From: Platynereis dumerilii
Taxonomy: Eukaryota > Annelida > Polychaeta > Phyllodocida > Nereididae
Direction of reading: 5' to 3'
Assembly (NCBI GenBank): GCA_026936325.1
Contig: JAPTHN010000005.1
Span: forward strand, 56,535,514 to 56,599,513
Length of the DNA stretch: 64,000 bases
How positions within the stretch are numbered: the stretch's first letter is position 1; each line of letters starts with the position of its first letter. Both the position numbers and the translations under genes were made by a program. The notes beneath the pieces were generated by a model. That model made no database searches. It was not told the DNA's origin and saw nothing but the letters and a program-made list of their open reading frames with translations. Positions 25,635-37,495 of this stretch are shown one piece after another.

Positions 25635-26084
25635 GTTTGTGGGGCATTATTTATTCTTAAAATGAAAATATTTCAGGCAATATAATATCATTGCTACATC
25701 TGCCGAATTTGAGGATTGCAGTTTTCCACAAGTGTACTTGCGTATAAGAACAGGCTTAGGCTTCTTTCAGACATGATGCCTTTGGCTTCTCCTGGATTAC
25801 TGCGTCTTGTTGTTCTTTAAATCTCAGGGAACAATATTCCAAGAAAATTGGCTACTTTGAGGCAGCTATATGCACCCACATAAGAAAAGCAATTCGGTTC
25901 AAGATTTCATGGAAAACAGAGACTTGGTGCAACGGCCAAGAGAGACTCTTGTGGCTATTAAATGTAGAGGAAAGTGTAATATTGCGAAACATATGTGTGT
26001 AGTGTGTGAGGCAATAATCATAATATCATGATAATATTATCCAGATGGGTATTGGATTGTATTGTATATTGTATTGTATATACT

Positions 26085-26434
26085 ACCAGTCATTAACAGC
26101 AATGCGGGCACGAAATTCGTGGTGAGCCTTCCACAATGATGCAGCTCAGAGCAGCCGCAGCAAAGTGCCCATACGCCGGGACAAGAGGGACATTACCCAA
26201 GGTTCCTACGCCATAGCATTCTTCAGTGTTGATGACCTACGTGTAATGATGAGTGAAGAGAAAACTGTGAGTCTCGGACATACCCTATTAATTCAGGGAT
26301 ACAACCCACCTCCATTTAATGTCCCAAGGGCTCAGACCAAATTGATTTCCAGGAGTGGTAGTCGAACCAACAAACTCACAGCCAGACTGGTAGCACACAC
26401 CAGCACCTTTGACCATTAGGCCACAGATCCAACC
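26085..26434 (-). mobile_element. tRNA-derived SINE, minus strand
   Basis: On the minus strand the head reads 'tctgtggcctaatggtcaaa' (A box like TGGCNNAGTGG), followed about 45 bp later by GGTTCGACTACC (B box like GGTTCGANNCC). The body runs to about 26085 and includes the 'ggtatgtccgagactc' part related to the element at 5935-6290. It lies at the junction between copies B and C. The head is good; the tail border is approximate. Confidence 0.72.
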
Positions 26435-27133
26435 ATTTTTCTCGTTTAGCTACTTCATAATTATAATTTTCTTTGCTATGAAATATATAATTATGATTCT
26501 TACCATTTGGAGATAATGCTTTAGCACATGTAGTTGAACAGTCTATTGCTTCATGTCACAGATTCCAAAAAAATGTATATACCTATAGGCCTGCAATGAT
26601 TATTGCAGTACAATTTTTATGGTTCCTTTAAATTCTCTACAGTCAAATGTCCAAAATACTTGCTTTTATTTGTAGATTTCCCATTCTACATCATCCAAGT
26701 ACATCTACCGGTGCATATGTTTAGCTTTGTACATGTCTGGTAAATGTCATAGCTGGCACCCATTGCAATATTACGTTTTATCTGCTTTTTCCCATCATCC
26801 ATGTGACAAGTTCAATCAGCAATATGCTCTGAAGATGACAAGCTACATAAAACACTGTTTGACAAGAAGGGTGTGGGGAGTGTCTTGTTGATACAACTTC
26901 ATACTGAATGAACCCAGTCGCCAATTGTATGTCTGGTGGCTACAAGCAGTGCAGAATGCAAATGGATGCTTAAAAATTTACCTCTTTTGTTGGCGGGTCT
27001 TTTACTTGTTATTTTTTTATCCTTTCATGCATTCCATTGATGAATTAATCTCCAAAGTAGGAACATGGTTAGAAGAAGTAAATCTAATTAACATATTTGC
27101 CTTTGGTGTTTACCGACCAAGTGAGTTTTTCAC

Positions 27134-27211
27134 ATCCATGAAATACCGCACCCTCACGAGAGACTGCTCAATAACCGCCGAAGGGGCAATCTCATAATGC
27201 AGGGACCACTG
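27134..27211. mobile_element. Relic of the same pogo/Tigger-like MITE
   Basis: It ends in CAGGGACCACTG before TA and carries 'gccgaaggggcaatctcataatg'-type sequence. It is orthologous in position to the relic at 20195-20262 of copy B. Confidence 0.7.
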
Positions 27212-29869
27212 TAGTTGACCTGGACTCCTGGACTAACCTTAGTGACAGAGCTCCCTGCATTTACTCAGGCATTCATATATACTCCATGCACTAACTTGCA
27301 TGGTGTCATTGAAGACGAGAATGAATTCTATGCCATCACACTCTAGAAGGCCTGCAGTGGGCAAAACGCAATCTGATGCTTCATCAATCTTTTCATTGCT
27401 TTGGTGTTTGGTTGATTGGATCTTTGTGAGCCCAATAAGGGCAGGGCTGACAGTAGATTCTGCTAGACAGACAGAGGCAAACTTACATGGAGAGAGAGCC
27501 GATGCCACTGTTTAGCTAGACTTATAAGGAATGATCATCGGACAGATAGGATATTCTAAAACAAAATTACCTGCAAAATCATTCCATGGCAAAACCTTCC
27601 TTTGGCTTAAAGAGAAATCACTTCCTACGAAAAGTATAGGCTCTACTTGTAGCCAAAATATGATATAATTTAAATATTTTAGCATTATTGACACTGTCAA
27701 TTGCAGGGTAAAATCAAAGATATAGTTGTTTCTCTGTTATGTGTCATCTGCAACAGTGCAAACTGGTGAATGAAATGAAACCAAAACGTAATCAATCGCT
27801 CATTTCTGAATCTCTCTTTGTGAAGTAATCGAAACAAAGGCACCCAAAACATCAAAGAAAGGTCACACGAGGTCCTTGCAACCACTTAGCCTTTATGCTA
27901 GATATTGGCAGGAAACAGCCTTTCTCGAGTGCTGCATGTTAAAAATCAATAATAAAGTGATGGAAACAAAACAATATAGCATTTTAATCGTTCAAGGTTA
28001 TTTTCAATCAGTTGTTATTTTTTGTAATCTTGGGAAACTTAACAATTATATGTACCAATGAATGTCATATTGTAAATGAAATATGACTGGCCGCAAATGA
28101 TGATTGACAGTTACAGATAGTGCTCCGAATTGATTATTTCTGAAAATGGCACTTTTAATGAATAAATTGCACTTAATGTCTACATTGAAGAGTGTGAACC
28201 ATTAAGTGGGTAGCCAGACAGTCAAAATATTCCAAATTAGCCAAGCTTTGGTTTCATTAGTTTATATAGAAAAGCTTGAAATACACATAAACAGCCTTAA
28301 ACCTGTATAAAATTTACTTCTGATCAAATTCTTTTTCACAGCCCTAAGCAGGTCCTTTGTTCACAATAATCTTCAGGTTTGCTCAGAGCCTTGTTTATAT
28401 TTTCTTGTCTGATTTGTTCTATTGAATTGGGGTTTACCCAGTCACAACAAGGTGCTTGCTGAGATGAGCTATGCTAACAAACCTGATTCCAAGGAAGAAA
28501 TGTGTGCCATAGACTCATACACATTTGAAGAAAGTTGTTTGATCATGCATAACTCAGTTATAACATAGCATCACAGATGTTCCAAAAAATAGAATTAGAG
28601 TGACAGTGAGCTAAAACATGCCTGTTACTGTTAATTATTCTGTGATTGTGGCTTCTGACAGAATGTACTTGGTAAATTTTGAGTCAGCTTCCATGGATAG
28701 GGTGAGATGCTTAAACAATTCCTTTGAGCTAACATGGCTTGTTGTTTCAAGTTATGACAACCGACTCAAAATGTCAAATTTTACATTGTATTGAAATGTT
28801 GTGCTTTTTATGGAAGACATTTTAGTCTTGGGAATGAACGATTAGAGCTCTACTCGCATTATGATAGAGCTGACTGACCATAATAATGTAAATTGAATAT
28901 ATTTTACAGTAGTCCTTGCTTCAGTTCTTCACCTTCATGCTTAACCTGTGCGCAGATGAAAGGAAGCAACGTTTCACCTGTATCTTATACATGACCTTGT
29001 ATCTTTGCTTGGTCAAGTCACACATTGCCTGTATGCTGGAGACTCAACATGTTTATTAAAGTTAAGGGAGTCAACTGATTGCCTGTCTTATAGAATATGC
29101 AATCCACATCCTAAGGAGGGAATTAGGCTAATAAAATGTTGCCCTCTCAGATAATATTATCTCACTGGAATCTACATCACAATTCTAAATGTAATTCAGC
29201 ACATCGTATGAATTGGAAAACACCCCTTGTTTTGAATGAGGTTGCCATGCTCTGAAGGCTTTGTTTTGAATTGCACCCAGGAGATCAAAGATTGAAACAG
29301 CTCTCGAAACTGATTTATCTTAGCACGAAAAACAAACATTTAGTTTGTCAAAGGGTATTTCTTTCAGTCATGAAAACCATGCATGACATTGTTCTAGAAA
29401 CATGCAAAATCCACACCAAAAATGGTGAATTGAGCATAGCTATGAACAGACCATTTTGATTTTATTTCTTCACTACATATATTGGAACAGAATACACATT
29501 TGTCCACCTTTCTTGACACAACATAGATTAATATGGTTAAAAAAGTTAATATCAACAAGTTAACTGACATGTTCCCTACAATGATAAATGTAAATTTGTG
29601 TTATGCAGTCCTACCTTAAGGAAAATATAATATAATAAGGAGACTGGGGCTCATTTGGACCTTTTTTACTTTCTGATTTCACTAGCATTTAGAGAAATAG
29701 CAGGAAAACTAATTTTAACCTATTTTATCTCATCATAATGCCAGATTCGGTAGATCAATGTCTTCTAGATGGGGTTTCAGGATTTGATTTTTTTCAACCA
29801 ACTAAAATCCCTTTTAGAAAACAAGAAAACTCCCATGTCCAGGTGTGCCCTGTGTCCCAATGTGCCATA

Positions 29870-30356
29870 CAGTGCCGCCTGTAAGTAAGTGAAACGCATG
29901 CTATTGTGCCATTGCATTAATGTTAAACATCCTTAACCAAAATGGTTCTGGAAGGACGAATTCTCATCCGATGAGAGGAAAACATTTTGGGTCATACAGG
30001 CCGATATGTGAGGCATGTGGGATAAAAATAGCGGCCAATTTTCTTTGCTGTAGTTGGAGTTAGTAATGGGTCAAAGTCTTTGATAAGTAAGTGAAACGCA
30101 GGCCCAATGTTAAAACATAGGGAAGGGTGGTTCACTTACTTATCAAAGACTTTGACCCATACCTAACTCCGACTACAGCAAAGGAATTGGGCTGCTATTT
30201 TTATCCCACTTGCCTCACACATCGGCCTTTATGACCCACTTTGTTTCCCTTTCATCCGATGAGAATTCATGCCTCCACAAGCAGTTTGGCTGAGGATCGT
30301 TAGCATTGATGCAATGGCACAAAGTCATGCGTTTCACTTACTTACAGGCTGCACTG
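29870..30356. mobile_element. 487-bp foldback MITE, CAGTGC ends, TA duplication
   Basis: The outer ends CAGTGCCGCCTGTAAGTAAG and the inverse of CAGTGCAGCCTGTAAGTAAG lie between TA at 29868-29869 and 30357-30358. The arms (about 230 bp each) are complementary over most of their length. For example, 'gggtcaaagtctttgataag' at 30068 has its inverse at 30140, and 'ctcatccgatgag' at 29963 has a partner near 30250. The motif GTAAGTAAGTGAAACGCA is repeated inside the left arm (30087). Copy B has the empty site, 'gtgccatagctctcctac', at 24456. No protein is encoded. Confidence 0.92.
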
Positions 30357-30501
30357 TAGTTCTACTATATTATTCCCAGAAGACTGTTAGTTTATGTCAT
30401 CTGATATTGAAAAGTGAGCCACAATCACCTTCCCATTCTGTATTGGCCACACACAAAACCAGTTTCAGAGTTTACAGAATTGTTACTGAAAGGCAATAGT
30501 A

Positions 30502-30842
30502 TGGGAGAGCGGGGCACAGTGAGACGGCGGGCACAGTGAGACAAAGCCCGTAGCGTCTAGCTGGTACTGTTTACAGATCAACCCTCTTTTGTATAGTACA
30601 AAAAGTAAGTAAGTGAGAGTCTATATCCGGAATGCCTACACAGCATATCGAGAGTGGAATTTCAATATTTTGGTTTTTAGCCGATAAAAGTAAATAATTT
30701 TGCTAAACGAACCTGAAACTACTTGACAATATACCCAATGTCATTACCTATAATGCAGACCTGATCTCATTTTACTCGTTACTGCCAACATTTTGGAACA
30801 CTTGAAAATAAAAAAAGTGTCTCACTGTGCCCCGCTCTCCCC
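30502..30842. mobile_element. 341-bp MITE, GGGAGAGCGGGGCACAGTGA ends, TA duplication
   Basis: The TIRs share 23 bp, GGGAGAGCGGGGCACAGTGA plus GAC, inside TA at 30500-30501 and 30843-30844. Copy B shows the unfilled site ('agcaacagcatatcatttg', 24571-24589). At the left end the motif GGGCACAGTGAGAC occurs twice in a row, a pattern like the doubled motif of the MITE at 6642. The interior is AT-rich and non-coding. Confidence 0.92.
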
Positions 30843-32763
30843 TATTTCCTTTGTTCAAGCAGGACCTCAGCGATATGATAAGTGTCACCTCCTGGGAAGA
30901 AGCAAGGAAGACAATTGAGGTCACACAGCTCACGCTACAATGACAAATGGCTGTTACACAATGCTGACAATAGATGCCATGCCACACAACTATATATAAT
31001 GGTATCACTCTGCCATGTCAATTTGTGCGGTAATAAGTTTCTGAACAATGCCATTGTTCTCTTACATGTTATTCTGGAATTAAGTTTCTTTCAGTAAAAA
31101 TTGCCCACATGCAAATCGCATGCGGTTGCATAAACAAGCATCTGGACAACATGAAATTGATTTTCCAAAATGAAACATCTGATGCACATATATATTATAT
31201 TATGTTTATATATATTGAAAGCAAGGATTGATTGCTTGCACGATTTTTTAACAAGACTAAACATGAGCCTCAAAGACTTAGGCCGTGTCCATCAAAATAG
31301 GGTCTAAAGGCTAAGGCTTTAGCATGCAAGACCGAAAACAAGCCTAAGACCATCAGAATATGGCCAGCCATCCTCAAGAACGAGGCCAACCTAAGACCTC
31401 CAACACTGCCAGTCAAATGTTGCTTAAGATAGAGATATATTCCCGTCGCGATAGTTGATGCTAAATATAACATGCATATGTAGAGTTGACCAGCTCATTC
31501 TGCTAAATCTCTGCAGATGTTGCTTTGCTACATTTACTGCAAATGACAATGTGTTTTGTCATACAATGTCTCAGTCAGTTTTATATAAAGCATGTATATA
31601 GTGAACTGCTTTTCTTATATACGGGGAAGTCTCTGCCTCAAAGTGTCCAATTTCTTCAGGATATTGCTCTGGATGTTTCAAAGAACAATACGACACACTA
31701 ATCACGAGGAAGCCTAGCATACCAACACTAAACCCTAATGATACAGCACTTCCACGAATGTTAGTGTTAGCAGATACACGAATGAATAATAAAGCACATA
31801 CACAAGTGTTAGTTATTACATGTACACGAGCACCTATGCTCGTTTTTTCACGTCCACAAATTCGTACATGCTCGTTTTTACACCTCCACGAATTCGTGAA
31901 CATGCCAAATAATGAAAAATATATACATGTAGCATAGGTATCATGCCTGTAACCAGTCTCAGTCTGTTCCTATTTTCTAAAGAATAGAAAACCGCAATGC
32001 AACTTACGTTGCTATATATATTATATATATTTTATTTGATTCGCTCATAGTTACAAGAGCAATGTAAAATATAATTTTAGGTTTATTTGTACATCTGGAA
32101 TTCAGTAAAAATTTAATATCATGAATGTCAAAATTATAGGTGCATATGTGCGGAGCAGTATGTATGCTTAAAAGTTTTTTGTTTTTTATCATGCAATACA
32201 ATAACATAGCTACATCTATCTGAGTTGAGGATTGCAGTTTTCCACTAGTGCGCTTGTGTATAAGAACAGGCTTAGGCTTCTTTCAGACATGATGCCTTTG
32301 GCTTTCCTGGATTACTGCGTCTTATTGTTCTTTAAATCTCAGGCAACGATATTCGAAGAAAATTGGCTACTTTGCGGTAGCTAGATGCACCCATATAAGA
32401 AAAGCAATTTGGTTCAAGAATTTAATAGAAAACGGAGACCTGGTATGCAACAGAGGCGCTAATGTCTATCAAATGTACAGAAAAGTGCGATATTGTGAAA
32501 TACATGTACTGTCTAAGGCTAAAATCATAACATCTTATTTACTGTCAAATAAATGGGCATTGGTTAAATGCTACTTATTTACTCTATATGTATGAGCAAG
32601 CTTACATGATTCATAAAGAATTGCATGACGAAATTGACAAGGATATGGATATGGCCTCACAATTTCTGTAAGCGCTTGTGGTTCTTCGACTGTAAAATGT
32701 AATTCTCACCTTATTCATGAAAAATCACTAAATCATATCATGCTAGTTTTTTTTTTATGTTAA

Positions 32764-33050
32764 GGGGTGACCATTACATTTGGAGGGAGGGAGGGGGGTT
32801 TGGAATTTTCCTAAGTGGGAAATCATTTATTTCACAGGAACAGCTACAAAAATTATTTATTTCAGGCATGGGAAGTCCATGAATATTCATTCCTAAATCA
32901 AGCAATGCCTTATTAAGAAAAACCCTAGGTAGAAATTAAATATTCAAAGATTGCCCCGAGTGAATTTATTTATTTCACCATAACTTCGCAAGAAATTATT
33001 TATTTTTAAAAACTCCACGCCCTCCCCCCTGGATATTAAATGGTCTCCTC
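32764..33050. mobile_element. MITE, 'GACCATTwnATATyyGGGGG' type, likely TTAA target
   Basis: The left end GGGGTGACCATTACATTTGG, preceded by TTAA (32760-32763), faces a right end whose inverse reads GAGGAGACCATTTAATATCC. Both are followed by a G-run and then 'ttatttatttca'-type sequence. The TTAA on the right is not intact ('ctttttact'). The TTAA target would fit a piggyBac-like family. It is non-coding. Confidence 0.7.
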
Positions 33051-34464
33051 TTTTTACTGGATACATTACATGCTGGATACAGTTGAAAAAAAATCTAAGG
33101 CAAAAGCCATAAAAATTGGAATACTGTTTTAAATGCAGGATGTTTCTCTTCGACAACTGTCTTGATTTTAGCATGCCGTCATGTCATCAAGCCACTATGT
33201 CATTCAGTCCCAGTAAAAAAAAACATTTTGAGATAAAAGTAACATGGGAGTTTGCATGTGCCTTTGAGTAGTACAAATAGTTCAGTATAAACTGAACAAA
33301 CAGTGAAATGAAATATATCTGATAAAAGAAAAGGTTTTTAAGCATTACATCTGCAATCATACTATTCAATTCTATTCTATTCTACTCTATTTAAATTCCT
33401 GTCTGTTTAATTAATTTCTGTGAACACATTGGAGCGACTAAAAAAAACAGTTTTGCAAAAGCAGCTGATTTTGCTCCATGGATGGATAGCATACGTAAAT
33501 TTAACTTCTGCCCTTGAATTACATCTTCACATGTCTGCAGAGGCAACAATTTGTTTTCATTACTGTTGATAAGGAATTTTCTGTAAGTAGAAACAAGGTC
33601 TCATTAAGGATAAATAGTACTCAAGACAAATTAAAGTTACAAGGCCAAGTCTAGAGAAAGTTTAGCCAATCTCAGGTATAGCTGAATTCCATTTGCTCAT
33701 TAGTGTAAAATTAATTGATTTGATGCTGCAACTGCTGCACATACATTTGCGTAAGTCCTCTTCACCACAACTTCTGTCCAGATAGCTAAACCACACAGTT
33801 GATTAATACTGAGCTGTGAGCAAAATAAAACCGTTCTTTGGATAACCAGCTGCAGCAGTTTGCTGGGGGCATAGCTAAACAAACAAGGCATGAGTTGTGT
33901 AGTTTTTCTAGTGTTCTCCGTTTTGATGTAGAGGAAAAAGTTGTGCTCCCCATGGCAGTGTCAATTACTAAGTGTCTCTTGGCCATTATCAATTGTTCGA
34001 TTCCCAGCAACCCCTGCAGGTGGCAATCCGGGGGGAATAATGACTAAAATATCTATAGCATCAGAACTAGTTAATAAAATTTCATGTGTTCCTTGTATTC
34101 AGTTAGTGTCATGATATTGTGTACAGGGACCCATGCAAATATATTTACCGTGCATGTCATAAAAACAGTATTTTAACATTGATCTGGTCAGTGTCTGAGT
34201 ATTTACATTTGAAAATTGAGGAAAATTGTAATTAAAAATAATTAAAATTCTGTACCATACAACTGTCAAAAATTAATTCACATGTCTGTTGTGACTCGAT
34301 ACCTGCATTATAGATGATATTTCCAAATCCACTACTGAAATAGAATCATCTATGGCACAACCAGCAGCCTGTTAAACAAGCTTCAGGTTAGCCAAAGACA
34401 TAAGACAACCAGATATATGACCAGTATAAGTGAATGGTTAAGCTGCAACTAAATCTTTTGAATG
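33051..34464. other. Gene-free stretch
   Basis: AT-rich sequence with a short TTCTA/CTATT-type run near 33365-33393. Frames on both strands at 33700-34047 overlap each other and look like chance. I see no repeat that recurs in the window. Confidence 0.5.
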
Positions 34465-34470
34465 TTTATT
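34465..34470 (-). other. Polyadenylation signal AATAAA (minus strand)
   Basis: AATAAA on the minus strand, about 50 bp past the stop of the candidate terminal exon at 34519-34660. Confidence 0.5.
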
Positions 34471-34518
34471 TTTTGTGCCTGAAAAATAAAATATTCCAAT
34501 GGCTGTTTAAAAGGTTGA

Positions 34519-34660
34519 CTATGAAAATGTAAACTGTGGAACTGTAGAACTGTAGAAGGTGATAGGCCGGAATCTGTGCAGGTTTGTTGGCCTCTCCTTG
34601 ATGTCTAGTTCAGGTGGTCTTCTTGGCTCAATGATGGAATCTTCTTGTAAGCTAGTCTTG
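34519..34660 (-). CDS. Candidate terminal coding exon, unknown product
   Basis: On the minus strand an excellent acceptor (about nine T's then CAG, 34661-34672) opens a frame of 46 residues that ends TFS-stop: KTSLQEDSIIEPRRPPELD, then IKERPTNLHRFRPITFYSS and VPQFTFS. Entry is in phase 2 (one base completes the previous codon). The composition, rich in charged residues and proline with no low-complexity bias, looks like a real protein tail. An AATAAA lies about 50 bp downstream. I do not recognise the family. A 40-bp piece at 34927-34966 is phase-compatible and flanked by AG and GT, but is too short to trust. Upstream exons are otherwise not found. Confidence 0.45.
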
Positions 34661-35154
34661 CTGAAAAAAAAATTAGCATCAGATCAATGGATATCAAACA
34701 TGATTAAATTGAATATGATTGGAAGGAACACAAACAAATAAAGGCTCAATGAACCTTGGGCTGCTTCTTCCAAAGACAACAAATTGAAACAAATAATAAA
34801 AATGACTTTTCTATGAAACAATTTCCCACTAAGAATCTGATCAATGACTACTGAAGTCGATCCAAAAAACAAACCAAATGAAACATACAAGACTGGATGG
34901 ATAATACCTACAATATATGGTAATACCTAGCATGACTGATCACTGTGAATATCCAGCCCACCATTTCTGATGTTTTTCAAGTTTCATGAAGGTCTGTTTG
35001 GGAAGCTTTTGGAGCACTCTTAAAAGCTATAATACCATGATTTCATGAGTTTGGTTAATTTCGTTGGCCTTCAGATAAATTCATTGGCAGTTTGTTTTGG
35101 TTAGTTTCCTTGCTTCGACATAATATTTTTTATGAGAACAAGGTTGGTTGCTCG

Positions 35155-35485
35155 TAAAGCATTCCTGCACAGACCTGTTACTCAGGCCCTTCACAACATT
35201 GATTATCCTTTGCAATATCTTTATTGAGCTGTTGGCATCGTGTGACTGTCATAACTCTGCAAAATGGCCATTCTGAGACTAACTGCATGGGTCCTATTGT
35301 CACTAATGGCTCCAGACATTTTATCATCTGATCACAAGAGTTCTCCATAATGCATTCAGTCTGACCCAGCAGGCTTTCATGTGTTTATCAGGAGAGTTTT
35401 GGGACACTCTGGCTCAACACAGCCTGTAATGTCCACTGCATATATATAATATATATTATAAACCAGTTCAAAGATCACCTACTTT
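35155..35485. repeat. Duplicated block, copy 1 (with 40435-40740)
   Basis: It is about 330 bp and closely matches 40435-40740, with the highest identity in 'ctgagactaactgcatgggt' and its neighbours. The two blocks lie 2.1 kb and 1.3 kb upstream of the two secreted-peptide genes, so they probably mark the ends of the duplicated gene units. Further right, 35500-35600 is an inverted, decayed copy of the 'gttacaggtcaatggcttga' anchor seen near 8.5 kb. Confidence 0.8.
35178..35360 (-). CDS. Possible cysteine-rich terminal exon, copy 1
   Basis: The minus strand is open for 60 codons to a TAA. It includes TECIMENSCDQMIKCLEPLV, SEWPFCRVMTVTRCQQL and DNQCCEGPE, with seven cysteines. A CAG precedes it (35361-35363), but the pyrimidine tract is poor. 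The same frame is open to the same stop in the duplicate at 40477-40659, 46 of 60 residues identical, without indels. Most differences change the amino acid and several cysteines are lost in the other copy, so I see no sign of purifying selection. It could be a decaying exon, a fast-evolving one, or chance. Confidence 0.3.
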   Translation of the reverse strand, partial: TECIMENSCDQMIKCLEPLVTIGPMQLVSEWPFCRVMTVTRCQQLNKDIAKDNQCCEGPE

Positions 35486-36084
35486 TTGTAAAATGCATTC
35501 AAGCCATTGACCTGTAACATTACAATCTGGAGATCCCTGGATGCCAAAACCACAGACCTAGAAGACATCCAGTTCTTGAGCTAACAGCTGCAACCGGCAG
35601 TAAGGTAAGTAGAAGGCCCTGTGAAAACAGAAGCCTGTTTTACTAAGTTACAACGTACTTGGAGCTTGTCCTTATACACTTTTCTATTATTAATCCTTCT
35701 CAGCTGACAACTTTAGTTATTATTTGGGTTTTTCTTAAATGCTCTCTGCATAAAAAAATTAATTGCAAGTTCTGAGAAAGATTATGGTTTACAAAAAAAT
35801 TGTTTTGCAACTTATAAAAGGAACATGGATATTTCTCTCCCTTGAGTTGTTGTTCGATTCGGTACTTCAATAAAATCAAGTGAAGACCAAATTTCTATGT
35901 TGTGCATAAATTTGTAATATTGTTTTTCCTCCGGTCTTTCAATACTAGAAAATGATTATTGATATCCATAAAGTGCCGGCAAGTACACAACAATACATAA
36001 ACATAGGCTGCATAGCAAGAAACCTTTGCGAATAACACTCTTTTTTTTGCAATTACACCATAACATTGGTGTGTTTGCCTAATT

Positions 36085-36640
36085 GATATAGGTTCGCAAT
36101 AGTGGTCGAGTCGTGGCCTTCAATTATCTCCATTTGCACGCTGCCCAGCCATCTTCCCATATGCTTGCCAGGGTTTGTAAAACCAGGGAAAGGCCTTATT
36201 ATTTAAATTCAAGTCTTTGGCAAGAAACAAAAAATATATATTCTTTTCCAAAATTTGCACATGCAATAGTGACCGAGTCTTAGCCACAAAAAAAAAAAGA
36301 TTCAAATATTTTTCAAATTTTTCAAAAAGTACAGAATATAATATATCAATGAGATCATCAAAAGACACAACTAGACTGTATACCAATTTCATCTGTTCAC
36401 ATGCTAGAGCGACTGAGTCTTGGTCCAGAAACAAACAAGAAAATACTTTTTTTTAAATAATTTCAAAAAGTATGGAATATCGATCCATCAGACCATCAAA
36501 AGGCACAACTATAATGAGCACTAACAGGGATAACCAGAAATAATTAGTATTCAAATGGTAGGCTGATGCCAGTACAGGCTATAAATGTATCAAATTTCAT
36601 TTTGTACAATTGTACATTCAATAGAGGCCAAGCGCTGGCC
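36085..36640 (+). repeat. Degenerate tandem repeat, ~140-210 bp units
   Basis: Phrases recur in order: 'caatagtg.ccgagtctt.gcc' (36093, 36266, 36408 and, decayed, 36620), 'ttcaaaaagta' (36319 and 36463) and 'catcaaaag.cacaacta' (36356 and 36493). The minus-strand frame 36120-36434 crosses the units and is probably not a gene. Confidence 0.6.
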
Positions 36641-37495
36641 TGGAAAAGACCTATCTGCCAAAAGCGCTTGCCTGCCCACCCACCCGGCAGACAGACAACA
36701 TTTTATCCAAGTGATTACAATACCTTCCTCGAACTACGTTCGCTTGAGGTTAAAAGCTGCAATACTCCCACCTCATCAAGTTGTGCATAATCTTGCTTGC
36801 CACTATAAAAGACAGACAGATAATAAAACACCTGATTGATCATTCACTATTGAATTTCACTTCGTTGTAAGAAAGAGCCCAAATGATCTCCAACAAAATT
36901 TAATAGCATAATTATGACAATTGTGAAATTGCCCTCTAAAAGTCATTTGATTTCAGAAGTGCGAATAATAAAATCAGAAAATTTCCAGTAAAGTTGTGTG
37001 ATATCATATTCAGATTTGCAGAGACAATGCAAGGGCAAGGACAGCAAGGCCTATCTGAAAAAGAAAAACATCAAATTCAGTTAAGAGTAATTCCGATTAT
37101 GTCCGTTCGCAAACTCAGTAAAATGAATAGTCCAGCAAATTAAATTAGGATCAATATTCAAAAAGATTAAGAAGATAGGATTAAGCAACAATCATTATTA
37201 CAATTTCATATGGATGTGTGGACTGAGACTGCCTGAGGATATGACTCTCTCTTATTAGGGAGGGAACTCAACTGCATAGTATGAAAACATCTAAAAAAGA
37301 GAAAGCATTATAATCTGTGAAATGTACAGATATCAAACCTACGTCATTCCTTTTTTCTGACTTCCGTGAATTTAATTGGTTATGAAATAAATGTATACTT
37401 GGCTTGGTGTATGTGCAATACTTTCACAAGTCTGTGTTTGCTGATATCAAATATCATATATCCTCATGAGGAGCTACCGAAGAGACTTTGGAACA

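Larger units (their letters stand above)
19660..26030 (+). repeat. Large duplicated block, copy B (~6.4 kb)
   Basis: Copy B is collinear with copy C (26530-32560). Examples are 19740-19970 with 26680-26915, 20310-20480 with 27260-27480, 22180-22420 with 27615-27890, 22855-23030 with 28345-28510, 23790-23970 with 29190-29370, 24352-24850 with 29760-31110, and 25690-25930 with 32210-32440. B has gained two adjacent DNA elements (20573-21549 and 21561-22173) that C lacks. No frame stays open across copies, so I see no gene. Confidence 0.85.
26530..32560 (+). repeat. Large duplicated block, copy C (~6.0 kb)
   Basis: Copy C is collinear with copy B throughout. It holds two MITEs that B lacks (29870-30356 and 30502-30842) and lacks B's two elements. 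The region 31270-32200, with no match in B, contains no gene I recognise. The segments 27260-27480 and 28345-28510 are the best conserved in all three blocks but have stops in every frame in at least one copy. Confidence 0.85.

Noticed and set aside
34927-34966. 40-bp upstream exon for the 34.5-kb terminal exon
   Set aside because: It is phase-compatible and flanked by AG/GT, but it is too short and the acceptor lacks a pyrimidine tract.
35266-35352. Plus-strand signal-peptide-like frame MAILRLTAWVLLSLMAPD
   Set aside because: It is antisense to the better conserved minus frame. In the duplicate at 40560 it stops after 19 codons, and no donor site follows.
36120-36434. 104-codon minus frame
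   Set aside because: It spans degenerate tandem units and contains A/T homopolymer-derived residues, consistent with chance.
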